A stretch of 32,087 bases of DNA from Tieghemiomyces parasiticus. Lineage: Eukaryota; Kickxellomycota; Dimargaritomycetes; Dimargaritales; Dimargaritaceae. Position 1 is the first letter of the stretch; each line of letters starts with the position of its first letter. The notes beneath the pieces are model-generated. The model saw nothing but the letters and a program-made list of their open reading frames with translations. It made no database searches and was not told the origin of the DNA. This document shows positions 20,301 through 28,860 of this stretch, in pieces. Made by a program: the position numbers and the translations under genes. Where the stretch lies: the NCBI GenBank assembly GCA_027575765.1, contig JANBPT010000528.1, forward strand, positions 1 through 32,087, written 5' to 3'.

Positions 20301-22020
20301 TGTCGTATCTTATAGTCTCACTTTAAACAATATCTCTTCGTGAGAACGATCCCTTAGAGCTGACTGAACTCTACTGAAGTGTGTTTAAACCGCGCACGTC
20401 CCCAAACCAGGCCGATTGTCATTGGACACTTACCCGGCTTCCGCGTCTGAAACGCTGTCCAGTTCCAGGCTCAGTCCATCGTCCCCCAGCAGCAGGCTTA
20501 TGTCTCCGTGCGGCTCTGAGAGGGTGTAGGGGGCGGGGTCTTTGAGAGAGAGATGTGCAGAGCATAAAAAAGTGGCCGTTCATACGCCATGAAGATTGAA
20601 GGTTTGTCAATAGACTGGGGTAATTCTCCGCTTGGCCTTTACCTGGCCAGCTAGATTAACAGCAATTCTCACCGTTAGCTTGAAGGCTAGCCTCGGGAAG
20701 GCCTGGATGTCTAATTGCGGGTTCGTGACCTTTGAGGAAGTAGGCCAATCTCTGTTTTGTTTAGTTATTCCGATCAAGCAAGCATAGGATATATGAACAC
20801 TAGTTAATTCCACGTATACAAAGAATATTCGCAATGGAGGTACTAATCAATATCGCATGGCGGCTGACTAACTTACCATGTCATCATCTGGGGATAGCAG
20901 GGTCGGTTCTTGCGATATGTTGGCGTAGTAATCCAAGGGCAAAGTGATAGTGTCCAATCTATTGGAGGAAAGAGGAGAGGGCCACAAAGTGATAACACAG
21001 CCACATAACAGACAATGAGTTAATGCGCTGCGCGTTTTTTTCCTCAGCAGGATTTAGCCACCGCACATTCGGGGTGGTTTTCTTAGCTCTTCCAGCTAGT
21101 CACTACTCAGGTTCAGGGTACTCACCTGGCGCTATCGCAGACCATATCGGTTACGAGTGGGCCATAATCCAAAGTAATTTGACGGCGTAGGTCACCCCAG
21201 ACGTTATTGACATCCGCTGCCCGATTCCATGGGATAGAAGGCGTAGGTGTCATACATGATCGCGTTTTTTTTTTTAAAAAAAAGGACCAGTCAGCTGGAA
21301 GAGAGTGTAGATGCCGGACGGATCTCCGTGGATCTCAGCCTCTTCTGTACTTGAAGACCCTACAATTAAGGTCTGCCGACTAGGTCAAGTTTGGAACTCA
21401 CCAGAATAATACCCGACCTGTTGCTGGTATATGCGGGAGATGCCCACTACGAGGCTCGACAAGAGGCGGAGCGCGAGCGGCTGTGGTGGACAGGCCAAAT
21501 ATCGGCTAAGTATTATAATTATTATTTCGTGGTGCGTGTGTGTGAGGGGGAGAGAGAGAGAGAGAGAAGGGTAAAGCGTATAGAATGGGAGTCCGTCCAA
21601 GTCAGTATAAAACAGGGGTTAATTTTAATCCAAAAGCGCTTGACGCCGCGTTAATCTGACCTGGTAAAACAAACAAACACGGTACCATAGTCCGCTATAG
21701 GTACCATCGACTTACCAGACCCGCTGCACATCGACATGCGAGATTTCCTTGCGTGTAAAGCGACGCATATGGCTTCGCGTACCAAACGTGGCAGCCAGCC
21801 TTAGGTCCCACCCGGGTAGTATAAAAGGGTGTGAATACATAGTTTGGAAAATGAGACACTTCAAGCGTACGGAGAGAAGTACGTCATAAGGGAGAGGTGG
21901 GTTATGGTTGACATATCGGTTGTGCGAGACCAGACGGACGTGTAAGAACGCGTACAAGGCTTACCAGATCAGCGCCATACCGTGCTTCTCCATGGCAGCG
22001 ATTTCGGGTACGTAAAACAT
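17305..22020 (-). CDS. rec8: Meiotic cohesin kleisin Rec8 (Rad21/Rec8 family), 18 exons
   Basis: Exons on the minus strand: 22020-21965, 21799-21716, 21505-21402, 21216-21126, 20958-20877, 20751-20673, 20515-20434 (or from 20539), 20280-20121, 19965-19660, 19528-19468, 19342-19244, 18908-18829, 18745-18559, 18398-18308, 18102-18008, 17883-17769, 17633-17521, 17378-17305. All phases agree and the sum is 1959 nt, 652 residues. The N-terminus reads MFYVPEIAAMEKHGMALIWL then AATFG and, two exons on, PLALRLLSSLVVGISRIYQQQ, the kleisin domain that binds Smc3. IWLAAT favours Rec8 over Rad21. The C-terminal exons encode the Smc1-binding winged helix (FSEVVPPNLGRAIACQAFYN, then VLATLGHIRIRQ). The middle holds KEKRKRRLFDD and a separase-like DPEEAR. 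Role by family: sister-chromatid cohesion in meiosis. Exon 7, 10 and 13 borders are least certain. Confidence 0.88.
21551..21567 (+). repeat. (AG)n repeat in rec8 intron 2
   Basis: A pure AG run preceded by a short GT run (about 21535-21544) in the intron between rec8 exons 2 and 3. On the transcribed strand it is a CT tract just upstream of the TAG acceptor at 21508-21506, so it may serve as part of the polypyrimidine tract. Confidence 0.75.
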
Positions 22021-22451
22021 GGCTGGTTTTGTAATTCGGTGGACGGGTAGGGGGCTACGAAAGGTTTGTTCCTAATGGATACCGAACGGGCTAGGAGCTT
22101 TGTGAAATTAGGAGCGGAGACTGGCCGAGGTCCACTTTTTTTATAAACGTGAGTCAGGTCACTTGAAATAATCATCTCCCCTCCCTTGTATTTTGTTGAT
22201 CTCATAATGGGATTGGAATTCTAGCGAAGGATAATGAAAGCGCTGGTACAGCCTGCACTACGGCGGAAGAAGGACCACGGTCCATATCTGTATATCTGAG
22301 TGGCGTAAAGCTCCGGCAGCTGGCTGAGTTTACCGTGGGCGCTTTATTGGATAGTTTAGAAACCAGGGGTGGGCGAGCACATCACCGCGAGTCAGAAAGA
22401 GTAGTCACCAGAATCAAGGGGGGAGATGTAGGAGAAGCCGATCGACCGAAT
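22021..22451 (-). promoter_or_regulatory. Intergenic: MEAK7-like 3' UTR and rec8 promoter
   Basis: 431 bases separate the stop of the upstream minus-strand gene from the rec8 ATG. No coding frame was seen. I found no unmistakable TATA box or meiotic control element. Confidence 0.4.
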
Positions 22452-24281
22452 TTACTTGTATCGCTCCTCCGGGTAGTCCTTGGGCCGCCGTTTAAGGATG
22501 GCCTCCATATCATCCTCATCATCCACGACTTCGCTACGGTGGTGCGGTCGATGAGAGTGGTGGCGGTGTGGGTGGTGATCATGGTCATGCGATGCGGTAG
22601 GTGGGTCGAGGTCCAGGTCGGGATCCCGCACGGAAGAGGCGTACATCTTGCGGTTGGCCAGTTCCAACAGGGCGACGGCGTCGGGGTGAGCGTCCATGGC
22701 CGATTTCTGCGGACGGCCCGCCACTGCACCATCTTCGTCGTCGCTATCAGTCGGCGACCGGCGTACCTGCCACACCTCGATAGATTCGATCCTAAAGTAT
22801 TCCTCGTGCGACAGGCGAGGGGAGCCGTAAGTGGAACACGCGGGGCCGGCTTGGGAGCACCCAGTTTCAAAGTCGGCGTTGATCCACAGACCAAAATAGC
22901 CCAGCTGGCCGCCCATCCCGAGCCCGTTGGGCAGGGTCTGGGTGCCTTGGTTGAGGTATTGGTAGTGGGCGTTGATGGTGCCGGCCTGGTAGACGCGGAG
23001 GTCGGGCCGCACCGTAAAGAGGAAATTGGCCGAGGTGCCGTAAAAGTCCGGGTGCGAGATCCAATCGTCGGACGCAAACCCGCCAAAGATATAGCCTGTA
23101 CCTTGTTCGCGGATGACAATGAGGGTGGCACCGCTGCGGGACAAACGGTGTACGAACGTGTTCCAGCTCTTACCGTCGAGGTCGCTGGCAAATACCAGGT
23201 CCCACTCCTCGCGGCAGGTGCTCGGCAGGGCGTCGTTTAAGAACCACTGGTCGCCTCGAGTGAGCAGCTGGGACCGGCCTACTTGGCGTGGCGAGAGGAG
23301 GTTGGCCATGAGCCGCTGAGCAGCGATGGCCTCCGGATAAGGTAGGAGGGGTCGGGTCGGGTCGAGTGGCGTGAAAAAAATGCGTTCAAAGGCCAATTCA
23401 GTCATGTGGCGGAGCGCTGGGTTATGGTTGAGCCAGTACCGGAACGCCGGCAGGTCCACGTTGCCCGGCGTCTTGCATCGTTTCAGCCACTCGGCCAGGT
23501 TGAACCGGTACGTTCGGTGGCGTTCGCTGGCCGGATCAAAGTCAAAATCCAAGGCCTGTTCGCGCTTATAGTACGGGGCGAGTAGGAGATACCGCACTAG
23601 GGCGTCCTCACGGCGAGCCACCTCGGTGGACGATGGGGATCGGATGCGGCCAGCGCGTCGCGGGGTCCGGTGCCACGCCTCCAGGGCCAGCGCCACAATA
23701 TGTGCCACCCAGTCATACAAGGTCCGCCCCGTTAGGTCCGCCATATCGAAAAAGATGGCCACCTGCTCCGCGCCTGCCGACCGGGCCACTCGGCACGCAG
23801 CCAGTAGGAACTCGGCGTGCTTGATCACCTGCAGGGGTTTGCGGGCCTCGACCGGCTTGGAGAGGTCCTGGGGGTCTCGCGGCGGGGCTAATAGACCCCG
23901 CACCAGAAATGATGGCAGGATTTTGGAGGCCTAGCGGAGAAATCCAACGCGGTGAAAGAAGGTAGGTAAGGGGGGAGCTCATTAAAGTTTAGCAGTTGGA
24001 GGGGGGAGGCGTGAAGGGTTGGCAGCGCGGGCTCTCAGGGTCGCGCGCGGGGGGGGGAGTCCAGGGGCGTGGCAGTCCCCACGCTCCTCGCTTGGCCCGG
24101 TTGAAAACTGATTTAAACGGTCACTTACCCTCAGCTTCTGGACCGGGATACCGTCCTTAGGTTCGACGTTCAGCATACGGCAAATGTAGTCGTAGTTCTT
24201 TTGTAGCGATTCGCGCTCCTGGCTGTTAAGATAGACCGAGGCCTCAACCTCGGCCGGGGAATGGGAGCTGCTGTTGCCCAT
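22452..24281 (-). CDS. TLDc-domain protein, MEAK7/TLDC1-like, two exons
   Basis: Exon 1 is 24281-24129 (51 codons), the intron 24128-23931 (GTAAGTG...CTAG, 198 nt) and exon 2 23930-22452, giving 543 residues. The start MGNSSSHS is an N-myristoylation signal, as in animal MEAK7, which also opens MGNS. Residues about 275-440 form the TLDc domain with WDLVFASDLDGKSWNTF, GYIFGGFASDDW, DFYGT and NFLFTVRP. The motif LPNGLGMGGQ...YFGLWINADF...CSTYGSPRLS closely follows the MEAK7 signature. Animal MEAK7 binds mTOR at lysosomes; a TOR or vacuole-membrane role here is inferred. A fungal oddity is the C-terminal extension: acidic, then a His-rich stretch at about 499-516 (HDHDHHPHRHHSHRPHH), then DEDD. 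Other TLDc families (Oxr1) lack the MGNS start and this signature. Confidence 0.9.
23931..24128 (-). other. Spliceosomal intron of the MEAK7-like gene
   Basis: Minus-strand donor GTAAGTGACC starts at 24128 directly after the codon for Arg51. The acceptor CTAG ends at 23931. Both exons meet in phase 0, and reading past the acceptor is blocked by the in-frame TAG of the acceptor itself. Confidence 0.85.
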
Positions 24282-25313
24282 GATGCAGGTTGGGTGGGTC
24301 AGTGCCAGATGCCGGTTACGGTCCAGGGGAAAATGCGTTACGACTAAGGAGGGTAAGGGTAAAAGTTGGTCAAGTGAAGGACACACGAACTTGAGATGGG
24401 GGCGCGTAGGAATATGCGCCAAACGTAGTTGGCAATAGAGAAAAGTGCGAGTGAATGAGGGCCAAGCCCAAAACAGCCAGAGGAAAGCGCGGGGTAAGAG
24501 AGGGGGGGGCAGTGTTGAGGGCAACGCGTTACCAAGTCGCCAACGTCCGGTGTAACCTCCAAGAAAGGGCAGGCGGAAGAGAGAAGGATGTAACGCTAAC
24601 TGACAAGTTAAAGGGGCTGACGTAAGGATATAGGGCCGTACCTGACCTTCGCTTTGTGTCCTTTATCGGCAGGCTCCTACAGCCACCTGCCCACCAGCTC
24701 CACTCCCGCCACCCAGCGTCTGTATCAACAGCGCCTTTATCTTACTTAGCGTGGAGTATGGTTCCACCGTTCGCCTGTTTTAATTTGGAATCAGGGCGGT
24801 CAAACGTTGGCGATTTAATAATCCTGTGCGATGGGTTGGATGGGGAGGGCCCACTTGGCCTCAATCAACCAGCCGCTAGAGACGTCAGTTGGGCATACCG
24901 AGGATGTTACCCACACATGCGCAGGCACCCCGCATCATTGTTGGGGATATCGGGGTGCACGCCTATTCCAGCAGACTGCGCCAGCTCTCCCAGGCCTATA
25001 CTGCACTCCCACACCCTCTGCCCTGAGTTCCGATCGCGGGGAGGGAACGGCCACAACATCCACGCTAGGCACCATTGTAAGCTGATTCCGTCCAGGACGT
25101 CCACACCAGGTCCACTTCTATCTATTGGGAAAATCGAGGGAAAGCATTCCACTAGCAGTGAGGATAACTCCAGGCAAATAATGATGGTTTGATGGGTAGC
25201 TTTAATCATGGCGACAAGGTGACTAGACCGTGGTCGGACAGCTCCAATCCGCCGAAATGGTAGGTATCCCCATCGGGTACCCTGAATGCCTCGGAAGGCC
25301 ACGTCTGCTCTAA
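24282..25313 (-). promoter_or_regulatory. Intergenic: mS33 3' region and MEAK7-like promoter/leader
   Basis: The 300 bases next to the MEAK7-like ATG are pyrimidine-rich on the minus strand, as expected for a fungal leader. A plus-strand frame of 178 codons at 24656-25192 has no ATG start and no recognisable features, so I do not call it. An 8-bp inverted repeat (GCACCCCG at 24925-24932, CGGGGTGC at 24951-24958) lies in the middle. Confidence 0.4.
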
Positions 25314-25870
25314 TTATTTCTTGCCCATAGTAGCGCGCTTTCCCTTGCCTGTGCGTCGATGAAGGTTGGATAAAGAGTAGTGAAAGAGACAGCATAGTGC
25401 GAGGTTCTATTAGCCATAGTTAGGTTGACATCTAGCCGGATACACATGCGCAGTAGACCAGTAGGCAACTGTATGAGCCCCGGCCGAGGTCTGCAGGCCG
25501 ATGTACACTCCGGCGTAGTCCTCAACAATGAATTGTGGGGTTCGCGTCGCCGAGATGACCACCTTAGAATCTCCTTCAACTTACCCTTTACTGGTGCACC
25601 CTTGCCGCGTCTCCGCAGCGAGTCTAGTTTAGCCAGCCGTGGTCCATTGACGTTATCGATCAGTTCGAATTCGGGCAGCAGCTTCCGCAGCTCCGAGATC
25701 TTGATGGGCGGGGCTGGATAGTAGGCGTTAACCTCAGGGCCCTTGAGTGGCTGGCGGAGGATCTGCGCGCCGGTGCGCTTGCCCTCGGCACTGAAGGGCT
25801 TGTTGAAAATGCGCGCCGCGATCTGCGCTACCTGGCGCTGTCGGGCAAGAATGTGCGGGGGGAGGGTCAT
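25314..25870 (-). CDS. RSM27: Mitochondrial ribosomal small-subunit protein mS33 (Rsm27), two exons
   Basis: Exon 1 is 25870-25585, the intron 25584-25349 (GTAAGTTG...CACAG, 236 nt) and exon 2 25348-25314, ending TAA; 106 residues, close to the family's usual 100-110. The sequence carries the mS33 hallmarks in order: RIFNKPFSAEGKRTGAQILR, then PLKGPEVNAYYPAPP, a PEFELID block, and RRRGKGAPVKGKGKRATMGK, the last part supplied by the small second exon. Without the splice, the frame runs on into a non-conserved tail, which is why I favour the intron. It belongs to the head of the mitoribosomal small subunit and is imported from the cytosol. In-frame codons upstream of the ATG are not mS33-like, so I start at 25870. 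Confidence 0.93.
25349..25584 (-). other. Spliceosomal intron of the mS33 gene
   Basis: Donor GTAAGT on the minus strand at 25584 and acceptor GCACAG ending at 25349. Joining adds the basic C-terminus GKGKRATMGKK to RRRGKGAPVK, matching the shape of mS33 proteins. Confidence 0.85.
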
Positions 25871-27793
25871 GGTGATAATATATGGACAAGCAATGGGGAG
25901 TGGGCAATGCACCGTAAGATCAATAAGAAATCTACTATGGATGCCATTAGTTAGGTCGCACCCCGTAAGACTGGTGGAGTGGAGGCGGCGAGATACGTTT
26001 GCGGAGGGTAATGCAAATGGGGTGCGACCGATGTAAGGTGTTCTATGGATCGAAAGGGTCCCATGGGAATATTTAATATCGGGCAGACTGACGACATGTC
26101 CCATAAATTTGTGATGGATTATAGGGGACTGCCAGAAGATATGGAACTGGCTGAGAGGCCATGGTATAGCGGCGTACGCTTAGCGAGCTTGCACATGCAT
26201 GTGTAGTGTATGGGAAGGCGGTAGGTGTTCCATCTTCCCACTTCTACTTTTCCCCCAGCTAATGTAAATTATGAGCTTTCGGGCTAGTCGTGATTGTATA
26301 CCATCGTTCTCACTAAACAGCTATTATTAGAGACCTTCACGTTCTACACGAAAGCGCCGAGTAATGGTGACGGTTGGCGGGAAGCCCCAGTCAGTGGCAA
26401 CTGCGGCATCTCATCGTGATACGTTGAGCCGAGCTGTATCACACCGTTTCAGATACCGGGGCCATGGAAAGAGGCTCTGCTCCTTGGCCATCGCCCAGTG
26501 GTGGCGTCTCAACGAAGCGTGTATGACAAAAAGAGGTTGGCGTCGGATAAAGAGTACTGCTGGGTCAACTCGGCCTCATAAGAAGACAACCCACCGGACC
26601 ACTTGTTTCATTTCTAGGGTAGTGGTTGGGACAAGGTGTGGATCTGATCCACTGTGGGAGGTAAGAAATATAGCCTAGCTGGGGCCAGATTCGACCCCGC
26701 TACCCTTTATGACAAGGTAAGCACATTGTCAAGCATTTCCACCATACGTAAGTCCACGGTGACTACCTGAATCAAGTAGATTGACAGGGTTAAGTGGAGG
26801 CCAGCGGGAATTTCGTCCGCGGGTCACTAGATTTCATCTAAAGCTCTACGGTAGCTAATGGGTGACCGCCACCTCCTCAAACGCTGTAGTTTCCAGCTTT
26901 TAACTTACCCATCTAGACTAAATAAATAAATGGCGTCCAAGAGCTACCACCCTTACCGTCAGGGGGTCGGCCGCCCCATTCCCTTTTCCTTCCGGCTCTT
27001 GTGGACCACAGGTTAACTTGTGAAAGTTGGTTTGCGTGGCACATGTGACCAATTAGTCTCGCGAATATTTTCATCAAAAAAAAATTGGAAAAAGAAACGA
27101 GAGAACCATTGCGAAGGGTCCATCTGTGAAACAACTTTTTACCGATTAAGAGTATACTTATGAAGCTTGCTCTTGCGGAAGGGGACGGCAACAGTGGTGG
27201 AAAAATGGCGCGTTTAAGGTTCACCAGACTACCAGATGACGGAAGCCCCTGTTTGGGGGGGGGGCGAAGTATTTGGCACCAATGGAGGGACGGTGTCTTC
27301 CGTCGGCACACAGGGTGTTACACCGATGTGGCCCTGTAGACTAACAGCTCGCCCAGTATCCAGCGTCGCCGGCTTGAGATTGGCTGTTGAATAGGGGGGG
27401 GGGCTTGCCAAGTCAGGTAAAGGCGAGGTGCATAGAAGCGCTATAGCGAGAGAGAAGGGGCCGAGTGGACTGTCCAGATACTTTGGGCCGGTTCTCTAAG
27501 CAATCTTGGCGTACAGTGACATCAATTTGGAGGTCGAGACCAAGGTGTCTGCCCTGTTCGGAAGCGGAATATGCTGCTCGACAAAAGCAGTCGACCCTAC
27601 GCCCTCCGTTTCAATTCGGTGACTTGACCCCAAGGATGCCGCCTTCGCTCCCTCCTACTCTCTGTATAAAAAGCCACACGTATCTCGGCCGTACCCAATT
27701 TGTTTATCTTCAAGCCGCTTTTTTTACCTATCTTCACTGCCACCCGTGCAATCTACCACTTCCCACTAGACGCACTTTGCCACCATTACTAGC
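25871..27793. other. Long divergent intergenic region, no assembled gene
   Basis: Between the mS33 start and the secreted-protein gene I could not assemble a convincing gene. Several donor-like CTTACC motifs on the plus strand (near 26905, 26955) and short protein-like minus-strand stretches (for example near 27235-27400 and 26540-26600) suggest that small exons may be hidden here. A G run lies near 27257-27265 and another near 27392-27401. Confidence 0.35.
27665..27672 (+). promoter_or_regulatory. TATA box of the small secreted-protein gene
   Basis: TATAAAAA lies 122 bases before the ATG at 27794 and is followed by a pyrimidine-rich leader. Spacing fits a transcription start near 27695-27705. 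Confidence 0.65.
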
Positions 27794-28207
27794 ATGCAGT
27801 TCCCCCTCTCCACTCTCCTGGCCGTCGCTGTGGCCGTCACCGGTACCCTGGGTGCCACTATTTCCCAGGCCGATGTTACGGACTACGACCGTCTCCATGC
27901 CGTTGTCCATCAGGGAGAGGCCATCATTGACCCCGCTCTCCAGGGCCTCACCGCCGCTGTCAGCGCTCACCGTCTGGCTGACCCCAAGGACGCCGGGATT
28001 ATCAAGTCCGGTCGCGATGCCTACGTGAAGGTTCGCGTCCCCGGCGTAGCTATCTACGCTACCGTCCAGGCCAGCCGTGACGAGAACGACCAGGCTATCG
28101 CGTTAAGTCCTAATGCTTATGACGCCCTACTGAGCGGAGAGATGGCGGATAATTCTCTTCAATGGCACTTTATCAGCAAGGAGGAATACGATCAGGCCCA
28201 CTTCTAG
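27794..28207 (+). CDS. Small secreted protein, possibly RlpA/barwin-like fold
   Basis: Intronless, 137 residues, with A at -3 of the ATG. Residues 1-20 (MQFPLSTLLAVAVAVTGTLG) are a clear signal peptide. The mature protein has no cysteine. It opens with a helical-looking part (VTDYDRLHAVVHQGEAIIDP). From about 75 on, VKVRVPGVAIYATVQ, IALSPNAYDALLSG and SLQWHFI resemble the last strands of double-psi beta-barrel proteins of the RlpA/expansin-like type, in which an LSPxAF-like helix precedes a final W strand. The usual disulfides and catalytic Asp pattern are not evident, so this is only a structural hint. Codon use is strongly C-ending in the first two thirds and the promoter has a TATA box, suggesting high expression. 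Confidence 0.82.
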   Translation: MQFPLSTLLAVAVAVTGTLGATISQADVTDYDRLHAVVHQGEAIIDPALQGLTAAVSAHRLADPKDAGIIKSGRDAYVKVRVPGVAIYATVQASRDENDQAIALSPNAYDALLSGEMADNSLQWHFISKEEYDQAHF

Positions 28208-28860
28208 ACCACCCCCTCGGAGCACTCGAGTTTTGTTCAGGTTAAAACTCCTGTTTCTCTCTATGTACGTACTCCCGTGATCATGGCTGTCTACTGGCCC
28301 TTTTTCGTTCCAAGCAATAAAATACGCTTAACAACCGTCAAGGTACTCTAATTGGCACCTTGCCGAAATGATAGTAGACGGAATGCCTTGCTAAAAAGAA
28401 TCAACTACTGTGGACTCCATCAATTAAAATTTTCAGGGAACAGAAGGGAAGGTACTTGCCGTATACGACAGTACAGAACTTAATTGCAGGAATCTGAGAT
28501 TTGCATGACTTGATCTCATGGGTTAAAAGCCCCGGGCGTCAAATACGCCATCCCATCAGGTATAGCCCGTTAAAGAGTAGAGGTGTGAATCGGAAAGCAG
28601 TTTACATCTCTTCTTCAAAAATATGCCGAAACCCAAAAACCGCCATCTCTGTCTACCACCCAGTATGCATTTCTAAAGTATCATATGCGAGTCACACGTT
28701 AGCACTTGTGCTCCCATGGCTAGAAACTCGAGGTCATACCCACCGAACTGGCTTCCAACCTGGGACCTGCTACCACTTCCTTCATTGTTACCTAAAAAAA
28801 ATCTAGTCTCCCTATACACTGACACCCAACTTCCCCAATAGTCACTGCCCCAACTGTTAG
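28208..28860. other. Intergenic: 3' UTR of the secreted-protein gene and AT-rich DNA
   Basis: The first 120 bases are the likely 3' UTR ending at the AATAAA signal. The rest is AT-rich with no protein-like frame. CpG is still present at moderate density, unlike the DNA that follows. Confidence 0.45.
28316..28321 (+). terminator. AATAAA polyadenylation signal
   Basis: AATAAA lies 109 bases past the stop codon of the secreted-protein gene at 28207, the expected place for its 3'-end signal. Confidence 0.55.

Noticed and set aside
22335..23240. 301-codon plus-strand frame
   Set aside because: It lies antisense to the TLDc domain of the MEAK7-like gene, whose family motifs are unmistakable. GC-rich coding DNA commonly leaves such open antisense frames.
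24925..24958. 8-bp inverted repeat with an 18-base loop
   Set aside because: It is short and isolated, with no T run and no role suggested by position. Chance is a sufficient explanation.
24656..25192. 178-codon plus-strand frame
   Set aside because: It has no ATG at the start, unusual composition for this genome's genes and no recognisable motif. It lies in the promoter region of the MEAK7-like gene.
26676..26700. tRNA-like B box (GATTCGACCCC)
   Set aside because: The bases flanking the loop do not form a T-stem, and no acceptor or anticodon arms can be built around it.
28735..28800. tRNA-like sequence on the minus strand (GGTTGGAAGCC)
   Set aside because: The B-box deviates at two key positions and the stems do not pair.
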